Shown here piece by piece: positions 25,813-34,224 of a DNA stretch of 64,000 bases. The DNA comes from Enhygromyxa salina (GTDB lineage: Bacteria; Myxococcota_A; Polyangia; Nannocystales; Nannocystaceae), in NCBI RefSeq assembly GCF_002994635.1, contig NZ_PVNL01000124.1, forward strand, positions 1-64,000. The letters are read 5' to 3'. Every line of letters starts with the position of its first letter. Positions within the stretch are counted from its first letter, which is position 1. The notes under the pieces were generated by a model. That model had not been told where the DNA came from and searched no databases. It saw only the letters and a list, made by a program, of their open reading frames with translations. The translations under genes and the position numbers were made by a program.

Positions 25813-26026
25813 TTGGCTGCCTGGGCGGATGAGCAGCGGTCTCGGTGGACACGCTTGGTCCCGCGGACCTTGGCTGGCGCTAGGTGAGCTCCGTTTTGGT
25901 TCGGTGATCTGAAGATCGGCACGGAGCGTGACAAGATCGCGGGACGCTCGCCCAGCTGAGGACGCAGGCGCGGCGACTGCCGCCCAGATCGACGCAACTC
26001 TTGCGGCGGACCTATCGTCCCTCGTG

Positions 26027-27838
26027 TCAGTCCTCGCCCAGCACGCGCCGTAATCGCTGCTTCGAGAAGTGACGCTGCATCTTCGCAGGGCGCCCGTCGA
26101 GCTCACGAAGGACCGCCTCCAGCCACTCCTGTTCGCGCGTGCTCTTTCGGCGGTGGAAGCGAGCCCACAGCGCGGACGCGAGCGACTCTTGCTCCTGCAC
26201 ATCGAATCCTTCGACTCGATCCGCGAACTCCCGAGGATCAAGCTCGCACAGGATGTCCTCCCTCAGCAAGATAGGATCGAGCGCGCCCGGTTCGACACCC
26301 AACGCGCTGCAAAACGCCGCACAGCTGCCGTCCTGGAGTCGATCCCACAAGCGATTGGCTTCCAGCTTGACGCGCGCGGCGACGAATTCCTCAGCCAGGG
26401 TTCGAGCGTGGTCTTGAATCGCCGCAAACCCGGCTTCGTCACGGCCCGCGTAGGCAATGCTGTCGTAGGCTTCCAAGATTCGATCGTGTCGAGCCAGACA
26501 CCTGGCTAGATCGAGGTATGCGGCCTCGTCGAGCCCGTCGAGTCCGCGCTTGGCGAGCGCGACCACCTCGTCGATGTCACCCTCGATGAACCCCTTGGTC
26601 ACCGCCCAGACTCGCACGCCTGCCACGTGGAGCAGCGCCCCGAACTCCCGACAGTCACCCGCGACGAGATCGTTCCAGGTTCGCTCGAGCAGCTCTTCGA
26701 ATTGCGCATCCGAGAGCCACGCGAAATTCGCCAACCGCTTCCAGTCGGGCTGGTTCTCGATGTCGATGAACCGAGCTTCGAGCGACCGGTTTAGCTTCGC
26801 GGCGTCGAGCTTGCCGGAGAAGACCAGGTCTGACCACCACGCGAGGCTGGGGCAGGGCACCGTGAACGGGTACGCGGGCCCGTACTTCTTCTCGATCTCG
26901 CCAATATCCCCCCGTCCACCATCGTCGTCGTCGCGCACGCCTGCGAGCCGTCGGATCACCCCCACGTCGAGCCTGCCAGCGAGCGCTCCCGTGTGAACCT
27001 CGAACGCCAGCGGAAACGCCGTGCGCACCAGGCTATCGATCGCGGCCTCGTTGCCTCGTACCTCGTCCGATAGGGCGCCGTGGATCCGCACGAAGTTGCG
27101 GACAGCGAATCGCAGGACTCGAAGGTTGTGGTACCCGGACGCGCGAAACGTTCGTGCGATGTCGTCCTTGCGCGAGATCATCAGCGCCCGCGCAGCCTCG
27201 GGCTGGCCCGAGATGAAGCTGTCGAGGGCACCGGCGACATCGGGCTGAACGGTCAGCGTCATTTCGATGTTCTTCTCCTTGGTCCGCCGAAATTCGTCGA
27301 CATCGGCGAATTCGTCATCATTGGCGACGATGAGGAGCTTGGCGCCGCGCTGCTCGACGAAGCCGTTGACCAGCCCCCACAGCTGTCGGGGCGCCATCAA
27401 GCTTCGCTCGACGTCATCGACGATGAGGATGCGGCGGTCGATGGCGGAGTCGATCCCGCGCTGCTTGGCGTCGGCGATCAGTCCCGCTGCGGCGTCTGCT
27501 CGTCCGCCGACCTTTCCTCCGTCGCCGATGGAGACCGACAGCGCCATGGTGGCCAACGCCTTGACCAACCGCCCGGCGATGGCGATACCCGCGTTCTCAA
27601 GCCAGGGATTGAGCTGGACGAGCGCACGCTCGAAGAACTCCTCTTCGCTCGAGACGCCATAGAGACTCACGTACAGGTAGTCGTCGTGGTCGTTCCCGAT
27701 GACCTTTTCCTTGATGAACCAGGTCTTGCCCACCCCCCACTGGCCATTGACGAGCACGGCGAAGCCCGGCGGACCTGCGATCGTGCTGTAGTAGTCGAGG
27801 TAGGACCGGATGTGCTCGTTGGGCACTTCGTGAACCAT
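26027..27838 (-). CDS. KAP-like P-loop NTPase
   Basis: 603 residues from ATG 27838. The Walker A motif is GQWGVGKT (residues 32-39). Walker B is RILIVDDVERS near residue 140, followed by a sensor-like KLLIVANDDEF. This pattern and the LYVSLYGV strand fit the KAP/STAND-type NTPase group. The C-terminal 350 residues are helical, of repeat-like character, with no recognised effector domain. No membrane segment is evident, unlike classic KAP proteins. Large P-loop ATPases of this type are common in bacterial antiphage systems; that role is inferred here from context. Confidence 0.65.
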   Translation of the reverse strand: MVHEVPNEHIRSYLDYYSTIAGPPGFAVLVNGQWGVGKTWFIKEKVIGNDHDDYLYVSLYGVSSEEEFFERALVQLNPWLENAGIAIAGRLVKALATMALSVSIGDGGKVGGRADAAAGLIADAKQRGIDSAIDRRILIVDDVERSLMAPRQLWGLVNGFVEQRGAKLLIVANDDEFADVDEFRRTKEKNIEMTLTVQPDVAGALDSFISGQPEAARALMISRKDDIARTFRASGYHNLRVLRFAVRNFVRIHGALSDEVRGNEAAIDSLVRTAFPLAFEVHTGALAGRLDVGVIRRLAGVRDDDDGGRGDIGEIEKKYGPAYPFTVPCPSLAWWSDLVFSGKLDAAKLNRSLEARFIDIENQPDWKRLANFAWLSDAQFEELLERTWNDLVAGDCREFGALLHVAGVRVWAVTKGFIEGDIDEVVALAKRGLDGLDEAAYLDLARCLARHDRILEAYDSIAYAGRDEAGFAAIQDHARTLAEEFVAARVKLEANRLWDRLQDGSCAAFCSALGVEPGALDPILLREDILCELDPREFADRVEGFDVQEQESLASALWARFHRRKSTREQEWLEAVLRELDGRPAKMQRHFSKQRLRRVLGED

Positions 27839-28202
27839 GGGTCGAGAGGACGGGGCTCGCAGCTTGGACGTCGACGTGGTGCACGTTGTCGATCGCGCCC
27901 TGGAGCATCGCCGACTTGGGGCCGACCCGCCAGTCTTGGTCGATCCGCCGCATCGGCCACCAGCTGGCGAGCGCTTGCTCGACGTCGCAGCCTTGGGAGT
28001 TCGCACCTTCAGGCACTGCGATGTCCAGCTCTCCAGTTTGACCCGTCCAGGATCATCCGACAAGGGAAGCGCGCTCGATGTCGCATGCAGGCGCTGCAAC
28101 CTCCAATCGGCAGTCGCGGACAAGCACCGGATCCTCGAGAGTTTCGCGTCGGCGACATTCGCGCACCGACGACGTGGCGAGACTGAGGTATTCTTGTCAA
28201 GG
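27839..28202. promoter_or_regulatory. Divergent intergenic region
   Basis: 364 bp between the NTPase gene and the plus-strand PIN pair. It must contain both promoters. I see no clear hairpin, repeat or extra gene in it. Confidence 0.35.
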
Positions 28203-28967
28203 ATGGAGCATGGGCGCACACCTGAGCTGCTAGTCGAGCTCGACGGCCCAGGCGTTTCGCCGGAGTCAGTGGACGCGAACGTCCTAGTTCGACTGGCGAG
28301 TGCGTCTGTCGAGTCCATCGACCGGCTTCTTGACGCGCGGGGCTACGGACCGACACGGCTAGTGGGCGTCCGTGTGATCGACAAATGCGCAGCCATCAGT
28401 TTCGGTGTCGACGAAGGACTTGAGCAGCTCGAACCGATGCTTGAGGAGCTACGTCTCGTCGTGGCCTGTGTGAAGCCGGTGCCCCGCGGAGCGGGGGCAG
28501 CGGTAGACAACCTACGCAGCGTGTTGCGCAAGGTCCCAGAGGGGCAGCGGGCGTCGGTTCGACTTCACGAGCATGTGGTTGAACTACGGGCGCCGAGCGT
28601 GGTCGCGCCGGCCGCGTCAGCGTCAATGGGGTTCCGGTGTCGGCTGATCCGAGCTGGCGGCGTAGAGCCGAAAATCCAGATTTCGACCGCTTTCCAAGAC
28701 TTGATCTCTGTAACCGTTGGTGACGAGAACGTAGCTCGCGACCTGAGCGCGTACCTCTATCACGACCTCCACATTCAGTTGCGCGCATGGTTCGATGAGA
28801 ACTTCCGTATCCGACGTGCAAAGTTGGTGTCGTGGGCGCCGATCGATCCTAACTTGGATACCATGGCGGAGCTGGAGCGGTGGGTGAAGAACTGGCCTAC
28901 GCAAGTTGATGAAGAAATGCCGGGAGAACCTGAGGCTGGGGCCGAATCAAAGGGTGATGGATCGTGA
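28203..28967 (+). CDS. Unrecognised partner of the PIN-domain gene
   Basis: 254 residues from ATG 28203 (MEHGRTPELLVELD). The frame is open further upstream but that stretch is basic and low in complexity. The protein is of mixed alpha/beta character; a strand-rich middle (ASVRLHEHVVELRAPSVV) precedes a helical C-terminus (LDTMAELERWVKNWPTQVDE) and an acidic tail. It overlaps the PIN gene by 4 bp (GTGA), so the two are translated together. It could be an oversized antitoxin or a target-recognition subunit. Confidence 0.5.
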   Translation: MEHGRTPELLVELDGPGVSPESVDANVLVRLASASVESIDRLLDARGYGPTRLVGVRVIDKCAAISFGVDEGLEQLEPMLEELRLVVACVKPVPRGAGAAVDNLRSVLRKVPEGQRASVRLHEHVVELRAPSVVAPAASASMGFRCRLIRAGGVEPKIQISTAFQDLISVTVGDENVARDLSAYLYHDLHIQLRAWFDENFRIRRAKLVSWAPIDPNLDTMAELERWVKNWPTQVDEEMPGEPEAGAESKGDGS

Positions 28968-29446
28968 TTCTTGACGGCGATCTACCCGCTCGGATAGCGG
29001 TGGACACATCTGTGCTGGCCGCCGCATTCGACGAGGACCACAGGATCTTCATCCAATGCCGGCAACTCATCGAGCACATCGTTCAGAGGCAGGTCCTGCT
29101 TGTCCCCGCGGCCGCGTTGGGGGAGAGACTCATTTATGGTGACGACAGCTTGCTGACGCTGCCGCGATTGGACATCCTCAGTTTTGACATCCGCGGCGCC
29201 AGGTCCATGGCGGATGCCATAGGGAATCGTGCCGGACTTGCCACGAAGGGCTACCCGAAAAAGGTTGTGAAGTTCGATGCGATGATCATCGGAACGTGTC
29301 TTGCCCATGGTGTCGAACTACTGATAACCCACGACCGGAAGCAACTCAGCCTCGCCAACCAAGCCGGGTTACGCGCGCGCGATCCTGTGGACTTCTACGC
29401 ACGCGATCCGCCTAGCCCGCAGGTTGGCTTGTTCGATTCTACGTAA
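28964..29446 (+). CDS. PIN-domain ribonuclease-like protein
   Basis: 160 residues from GTG 28964. PIN-fold acidic residues are visible: IAVDTSVLAAAFDEDH (Asp near 14), ALGERLIYGDD (Glu near 54), VVKFDAMIIGTCLAHG (Asp near 105) and LLITHDRKQLSLA (Asp near 124). PIN domains are Mg-dependent RNases, mostly VapC-type toxins, but this one is coupled to a 254-residue partner rather than a small VapB-like antitoxin. Confidence 0.7.
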   Translation: MILDGDLPARIAVDTSVLAAAFDEDHRIFIQCRQLIEHIVQRQVLLVPAAALGERLIYGDDSLLTLPRLDILSFDIRGARSMADAIGNRAGLATKGYPKKVVKFDAMIIGTCLAHGVELLITHDRKQLSLANQAGLRARDPVDFYARDPPSPQVGLFDST

Positions 29447-29512
29447 ATCACGACGAGCGCATACGTGATCCAGGGGAGATTGTGTCGACGAAGACGGCGC
29501 TGAGTTCGCTGG

Positions 29513-29665
29513 CCGTCTCCAAACTCGTCTCCAAAACCAGAGGTAGATCGCGGAGAACTCGGGAGTGATGCCCGGCGCCCAGTTTCGCGGCCCCCGCGCC
29601 TAGTTTCGCCGCCCCGTCTCCAAACTCGTCTCCAAAACCAGGGCGGATCGCGGAGAAATCGGGAG
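29513..29665. repeat. Imperfect direct repeats of about 52 bp
   Basis: 29513-29565 and 29614-29665 share CCGTCTCCAAACTCGTCTCC, an AAAACCAG block, and GATCGCGGAGAA(C/A)TCGGGAG, with a one-base indel between. They flank a GC-rich middle, just outside the integrase 3' end and the att-like site. They may be recombinase arm sites or transfer scars. Confidence 0.7.
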
Positions 29666-29678
29666 GACTCCCGAGCAC

Positions 29679-31037
29679 TCACCGCATTATTAGAACCTGA
29701 GTGATTTCGAGCCCTTGCCTGCGAAAGACGTGCGATATCGCGGGGTTAGGGTGGACACATCTGCCGGGTTCGACTCCCGGCGCCTCCACTACCTTTTCCC
29801 CTGTATTTTCAGGGACTTGCTTTGCTACGTAGCAGCTCGCGTAGCAGCCCTCTTTTGCCAGGATCCGACTTGCCAACTCTTTGTAGTTGGAGGTTGGAAC
29901 CGGGCGGAAGAGGGCGACTGCTTTGCTGCGCGTCGACCAGGGGATCGTCGTGTAGAGGTCGAACGCCGCGCGCGTCGAGCCGCTCGAGTGCGTGACGGGC
30001 AGCAGGTGCTCACGCTGGGCGCCGTCGGCCTGGGCCAGCGAGATGAAGGTGCGGCGCGCGTCGTGGAGGCGGCGGTGGGGGATGCCGGCGAGCTCGAGGT
30101 CACGCGTGAAGCGTTTGCCGACCTGGTTCTTGGTGCGCATCGTGCCGGCCTTGCGGTGACGGTGCGAGCCGTTGCCGCCGAGTGATCGCGGGCTTGGGAT
30201 CAGCGGATCATCGGGCTGTGGCGCGTGGCCGATCGCCTGCTCGAAGCCGTGCTCGCGCCAGGCTTGTAGGACCAGCTCGAGCAGCGGGTGCACCGGGACC
30301 TCGCGCGGGGTGTCGGTCTTGGTCGAGCTCGCGTAGCTGTGGGCGATCAGCAGCTTTGACGCGGGCTCGGCTGGGATCCAGTGACGCCAGCAGGTCCCCG
30401 CGACCTCGCCGAGTCGCAGGCCGGTCAGGAAGCTGATTGTGTAGAGTACGCGGCGATCCGGCGGGATCAGGGGTTCGCTGATCAATCGTATGATCTCGTC
30501 GCGCTTGTATAGTGCGGACGATCGCCACTCTGGATCTTTGTCGCCGCTGCGGCCGAGGTGTTTGCGGTGAACGTCGCAGGGGTTTGTCTCGACGATCTCG
30601 TCGTCGAGCAAGTCGTTGAATAGCGAGCGGGCCGTGCTGTGAATGTTGCGGATCGTCCGCGGGGCTTTGTCTTGCTCACGCAGGGCCGCGAGCAGCTCCT
30701 TGATGTGGGCCTTGGTCACGCCCGTGACGGGGAGCTCGCCGAAGCGGGGGAGGATGTGCAGCCGCAGGTGGCGGGCTTCCTCTTGGTGGCTGCGGATGCC
30801 CCGGGCCTTGCGGGCGGCGGTCCATCGATCGGCGTATTCGGCTAGCGTCGGGACTTGGTCCGAGGCGACGTCGGCCTGGCGCGAGGCGATCGCCGCTTCG
30901 ATCTTGGAGAGCGCTCGGTGAGCGGATCGCTCCTGGCCCTTGCGGTAGGGCGAGCGGCTCACCACTCGCTTGCCGGTGGGGCCCTGGTAGGCCCACCAGA
31001 GGTAGGGGGAGTCTTTTCGTGGATAGACAGAACCCAT
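29679..31037 (-). CDS. Tyrosine recombinase / phage-type integrase
   Basis: 452 residues. An N-terminal arm-type DNA-binding part (YPRKDSPYLWWAYQGPTGKR) is followed by a SAM-like core-binding domain (LAEYADRWTAARKARGIRSH). The catalytic domain has Arg208 (TGLRLGE), a Lys in STKTDTPREV, HxxR at 325-328 (LHDARR), His350 and Tyr362 (FDLYTTIPW). The set is complete, so the enzyme is likely active. The last 40 codons read antisense through a tRNA/tmRNA 3' end, giving the familiar EAPGVEPG string. It is paired with the HTH_17 gene upstream. Confidence 0.9.
   Translation of the reverse strand: MGSVYPRKDSPYLWWAYQGPTGKRVVSRSPYRKGQERSAHRALSKIEAAIASRQADVASDQVPTLAEYADRWTAARKARGIRSHQEEARHLRLHILPRFGELPVTGVTKAHIKELLAALREQDKAPRTIRNIHSTARSLFNDLLDDEIVETNPCDVHRKHLGRSGDKDPEWRSSALYKRDEIIRLISEPLIPPDRRVLYTISFLTGLRLGEVAGTCWRHWIPAEPASKLLIAHSYASSTKTDTPREVPVHPLLELVLQAWREHGFEQAIGHAPQPDDPLIPSPRSLGGNGSHRHRKAGTMRTKNQVGKRFTRDLELAGIPHRRLHDARRTFISLAQADGAQREHLLPVTHSSGSTRAAFDLYTTIPWSTRSKAVALFRPVPTSNYKELASRILAKEGCYASCYVAKQVPENTGEKVVEAPGVEPGRCVHPNPAISHVFRRQGLEITQVLIMR
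29764..29791 (+). other. tRNA/tmRNA 3'-end fragment, probable attachment site
   Basis: CCGGGTTCGACTCCCGG is a perfect T-arm (5-bp stem, TTCGACT loop), followed at once by CGCCTCCA as the acceptor 3' strand. No matching 5' half, D-arm or anticodon arm lies upstream, so it is only the 3' end of a tRNA-like gene. The final GCCTCCA and preceding GGACACATC resemble a tmRNA end. It lies inside the 3' end of the integrase gene, as expected of an att core. Confidence 0.75.
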
Positions 31038-31046
31038 GGCTGGAGA

Positions 31047-31370
31047 CTAACGCAAACCCAGCCTGGCGAGTTCCCGCGCGACGACGAGGTCTTCATCGGG
31101 GGTGAGATCGCCGGCGAGATGGGCGTGCAGCTCACTGGCCTTGATAAGCAGCTTGTTGCCCGCACGGCGCTCGCGGAGGGCGCCTGTCTTGATCCACTCG
31201 CGGATCGTCGCTGGCGTGACACGGGCCAGCTCGGCGGCCTCTTCGGTCGTCAGGTACTCGAGGGTGGGGTCGGAGGAGGGGAGGGAGCGGCGGACCTCGG
31301 CGAGGATATCCTGCTTGACCGCGAGGAGTTCTTCGCGGAGCAGGGTTCGCAGCGTGTCCTCAATGGTCAT
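31047..31370 (-). CDS. Excisionase-like HTH_17 protein
   Basis: 107 residues from ATG 31370. The N-terminal half is helical (IEDTLRTLLREELLAVKQDI). The C-terminal half is HTH_17: YLTTEEAAELARVTPATIRE, then GALRERRAGNKLLIKASELH. It lies 9 bp upstream of the integrase start and in the same orientation, so it is probably its recombination directionality factor or regulator. Confidence 0.75.
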   Translation of the reverse strand: MTIEDTLRTLLREELLAVKQDILAEVRRSLPSSDPTLEYLTTEEAAELARVTPATIREWIKTGALRERRAGNKLLIKASELHAHLAGDLTPDEDLVVARELARLGLR

Positions 31371-31713
31371 CGGCCAAGGTGAGGAGGGGAGTATTTCAGG
31401 GATGGGGCATTGGGACAAGCTGGCGCGTCGGGTAGTGCTGGGACCCGTCTGGGTGTTGGCTTGGCGTCCTAAATCGGCAATCGCAGACTCCGTCTGCTGC
31501 ACGGCCAATGTAGATCCAAACTGGTATCCTATTAGTCGACAAGCAACACGGCAGATCCCGAAGTAGCACATCATGCATCCTTGCCAGCCGGTTCGGGCGA
31601 CACGATGCTTGCGCCGCACCAGTTCTCGATCCTCTTTCTCGCATCAGCTCCGTCGGCCAACCCAGTGCGAGACATCCGCGTCCAGATCAGGGACCTGGCC
31701 GCTCATATCGAGA
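31371..31713. other. Intergenic region
   Basis: 343 bp with no gene, terminator or repeat that I can support. It must carry the promoter of the excisionase/integrase pair. Confidence 0.4.
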
Positions 31714-32541
31714 TCATTTGGACTTCGTGGATGCAGCATTGGACACTGAAACCTTGGCACAGTTGAGGAACGCTCGGTTGGCGGTAGCCCAGAGTTCCAT
31801 CGTGTCTCCGCACCGACGGGCACCGGTATCGGTGCCGTTGGCACCAGTGCTCACGGTATCCGTGGTGACCGCACCGGTGTCCGTGGTGACCGCACCGGTG
31901 TCCGTGGTGACCGCACCTGTGTTCGTGGTGACGGCATCTGTGTTCGTGGTGACGGCATCTGTGTTCGTGGTGACGGCATCTGTGTTCGTGGTGACGGCAT
32001 CTGTGTTCGTGGTGACCGCACCGGTGTCGGGCTTCTTACTCATCAGAGCGAGCGATTGATTGCACAATAGAGCTTTGTTGACCGCCTCATAACCTGCGGT
32101 CCATTCCTCGTACGCTTTCTGGTGTGCCAACGAATAACTCTCTTCGCTTGGGATCAATGCACCAAGCGTCGTCATTAGTGTACTAGCGGCCGTGAGCCCT
32201 CCCACCGTCGCAACCCCGACTTCACGGTCGTCCTCGGGTAGCCCGGACATTCCGATCGCCGTCGTGGTTGCTGTGCCGGCTGCTATCAGAATCGCCCCAG
32301 CGATTGTGGTGCCCAATCGAGCATTTCGAGCACTCGCCCTCCCATCCGCCAGCAGGCCTATGTTCCATGAACACTCGCATGCTTGGTGCGCAATCGTCAC
32401 GGGGACACCGACGAACGCTTCATCGTAAACAAACGAACTCTCGCAGGAATCCTTTCCCTTTTCTCCCATCACTGTGGTCGGCCTATCTAACGAGGAACAC
32501 CCCGTGTTGAAGGGTATACTAAACAGCAAAATGGCGGTCAT
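31714..32541 (-). CDS. Lipoprotein with heptapeptide tandem repeats
   Basis: 275 residues from ATG 32541. A signal peptide with lipobox NTGC is followed by a Cys-containing domain and a long Ala/Thr/Gly-rich hydrophobic stretch (AGAILIAAGTATTTAIGMSG). Then come about nine tandem copies of DAVTTNT / GAVTTDT (residues about 175-238) and a short C-terminal helix. The repeat segment is probably an extended, Thr-rich stalk. Lower GC than its neighbours. Function unknown. Confidence 0.65.
   Translation of the reverse strand: MTAILLFSIPFNTGCSSLDRPTTVMGEKGKDSCESSFVYDEAFVGVPVTIAHQACECSWNIGLLADGRASARNARLGTTIAGAILIAAGTATTTAIGMSGLPEDDREVGVATVGGLTAASTLMTTLGALIPSEESYSLAHQKAYEEWTAGYEAVNKALLCNQSLALMSKKPDTGAVTTNTDAVTTNTDAVTTNTDAVTTNTDAVTTNTGAVTTDTGAVTTDTGAVTTDTVSTGANGTDTGARRCGDTMELWATANRAFLNCAKVSVSNAASTKSK
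31842..32031. repeat. 21-bp minisatellite in the lipoprotein gene
   Basis: About nine 21-bp units. On the plus strand three read GGTGACCGCACCGGTGTCCG or close to it, and five read GGTGACGGCATCTGTGTTCG. Near-identity within each type suggests recent expansion. Confidence 0.85.
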
Positions 32542-32886
32542 GTTTGGGCGCATGGGAGGTCACTGCCGGGGATATGGAACAAACCCCTTCACCTTTGCAC
32601 TACCTTTGGGAGCTTGTCAACATCCAACTACGCAGCGGCGAGGGTGGGAGGTTGGCGACCTAACCTAACTCAAGCCAAACCGACGGGAAAGGTTGACGGC
32701 CTAGCGCGACTTCGCGCTGCTCAGGAAACGTTGGCCGTTCGACACACTCGAGGTTGCACTGCGGCAAAACGACGAGCAACAGCAGTCCTCGTCGCCGGCC
32801 ACGAGACCCGGCCCGCCCATGGGTCCGTTAGGTCGAACGCAGCGAGCCGGCTTTCGGCGAGCGGTGGCCGGTCCTATTTGGCATAC
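32542..32886. other. Intergenic region
   Basis: 345 bp, gene-free as far as I can see. It contains the promoter of the leftward lipoprotein gene and then grades into the pseudogene of the giant gene. Confidence 0.35.
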
Positions 32887-33024
32887 ATGAAGGTGCAGAT
32901 CGGCCACTTGGCCCTGCTTCGCCGGGCCGATGAGCTACGAACCTGCGCCGCGAAGCTCTCCTGCTGCGACGGCCCGATCAGCGTCGCACGCGCTGACTCA
33001 TGGCCGAGATCGGCGGGTGACTGA
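32887..33024 (+). pseudogene. 3'-end remnant of a second giant gene
   Basis: The frame reads KVQIGHLALLRRADELRTCA and then AKLSCCDGPIS. This aligns with KVAPGHLAIVERAV...RACAAKLSQYQGPIS at the end of the 1448-residue protein. Homology continues at DNA level through CTCATGGCCGAG(C/A)TC. Only the last 45 codons or so remain. Confidence 0.7.
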
Positions 33025-33528
33025 CTACGACGGTATGTCCGGCTCGTCAGCGCTACCATCAGCGGCCCAGTAAGTCCGATCTGCCTCTTGTTTCGCGTCC
33101 CATAGGCGTGCGGCCTCGATCCGCTCACGGATAAGCGCTGCATCCCAAGCGTGTCCGCGCTCCTCAAGCCGGTCGGCGATTACCGTGCCGTCGTCCCAGG
33201 TCAACAGCATCGAGACGCCTGCGACTTCAAGCCATATGGTCGTACCCGACCCACGATCGGCCCTAAAGATGCCACCGTTTTCGAGCACTCTCATCCAGTA
33301 CCTTTGAACCCACTGTTTAGCGAGTTCAGAATAGACGGAATTCATGAAGTTTTTGAGGTCTGGGGCTGATGCCTCATCCTCGCCACTAACGACATGAGTG
33401 ACAGCCAGCCCGACGACGAGGAGTGTATATTCTCGGCCACCCGGGACTCGTCGCACTGCAACCGGCTCGTGGTCGCGGTAGTGCGGGAGGCGTAGATGCT
33501 TGTTCAACCCGTGATGTTGATTGCCCAT
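33025..33528 (-). CDS. Unrecognised 167-residue protein
   Basis: Starts at ATG 33528 (AAGG 8 bp upstream) with MGNQHHGLNKHLRLPHYRDH. It is mixed alpha/beta (REYTLLVVGLAVTHVVSGED, GSGTTIWLEVAGVSMLLTWD) with a helical acidic C-terminus. No signal peptide. Its stop is next to the giant-gene remnant. Function unknown. Confidence 0.55.
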   Translation of the reverse strand: MGNQHHGLNKHLRLPHYRDHEPVAVRRVPGGREYTLLVVGLAVTHVVSGEDEASAPDLKNFMNSVYSELAKQWVQRYWMRVLENGGIFRADRGSGTTIWLEVAGVSMLLTWDDGTVIADRLEERGHAWDAALIRERIEAARLWDAKQEADRTYWAADGSADEPDIPS

Positions 33529-33544
33529 TGCAGACCTTCCGGCG

Positions 33545-34036
33545 CTAGTCAGTGTCCAACCCCGCAATTACCTCCCTAACCTCGTCCGACTCGGTCGGGT
33601 CCGCGTGTCCCTCGGCGCGATGCCACGCTCGGATCCCTGCGACGTAGCGGCCCATCGTGACGGCGGCGCGATCTCGCGCCAGCTCTTTGAGCCAAGCGGC
33701 CACCAGCTCCGGCGCGACCGGGCAGTCCGGCGACTCGTCTTGAGCCCGCAGCCAGTTGCGCAGGTTGGCGATCTCCTGGCGGTAGGTCCCGCCCAGCGGA
33801 TCCTCGGCTGACGTCAACCCCTGCGCCCGCGCAACCATGTCGGCGAGCGAGCCAAGCTCGGCGTTGAGGCCGGCGCCCATCTCCGCCAGCTCGGCGGGGG
33901 ACATCTCGGCGAGTTTTACGAGCCGGCGTCGAATCTGGTCCATCAGCGCCTGCGCTCGCCTGGCCACTCCCGACACGAGGAGCAGCGTACCCGTCCCAGA
34001 GTACGGGTCTAGGTCGCCTTGCACAACCCTCCACAT
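33545..34036 (-). CDS. Truncated tyrosine-recombinase-like protein (core-binding domain only)
   Basis: 163 residues. The C-terminal 60 (VAAWLKELARDRAAVTMGRY, IRAWHRAEGHADPTESDEVR, then EVIAGL) match the SAM-like core-binding domain of tyrosine recombinases, where AHRxxGxxdPt...VrxvlxGl is typical. The protein stops where the catalytic domain should begin. The N-terminal half is a helical extension. It is either a remnant or a DNA-binding modulator. Confidence 0.55.
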   Translation of the reverse strand: MWRVVQGDLDPYSGTGTLLLVSGVARRAQALMDQIRRRLVKLAEMSPAELAEMGAGLNAELGSLADMVARAQGLTSAEDPLGGTYRQEIANLRNWLRAQDESPDCPVAPELVAAWLKELARDRAAVTMGRYVAGIRAWHRAEGHADPTESDEVREVIAGLDTD

Positions 34037-34086
34037 CTTACTAAATTCATGATAGTAGAAGAAAGACGGGATCAGTGGGTCGAGCC

Positions 34087-34224
34087 ATGTTCAGCAACGA
34101 CGCAGCCAACCAGACCGTGGATCGCAGGGTCCGCCGTGTCCCCGAGCAGGCATCCGATGTCCTCGTGGATCACCGCGGACTCGTCTCCATCAACTCGCGA
34201 GTGGATGAGGAGGTGTCCTCGTGA
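34087..34224 (+). CDS. Small ORF coupled to the XRE gene
   Basis: 45 residues (MFSNDAANQTVDRRVRRVPE onward). Its TGA overlaps the GTG start of the XRE gene (GTGA), and its last codons contain that gene's GAGGAGG. A leader peptide or small partner is possible. No domain is recognisable. Confidence 0.4.
   Translation: MFSNDAANQTVDRRVRRVPEQASDVLVDHRGLVSINSRVDEEVSS

Noticed and set aside
27837..28202. N-terminal extension of the PIN-partner gene by 122 codons
   Set aside because: The extension is Arg/Pro/His-rich, overlaps the divergent promoter of the NTPase gene and lacks a plausible start; ATG 28203 is preferred.
29710..29795. Complete tRNA or tmRNA gene
   Set aside because: Only the T-arm and the 3' acceptor strand are present; no D-arm, anticodon arm, tag frame or matching 5' acceptor strand lies upstream.
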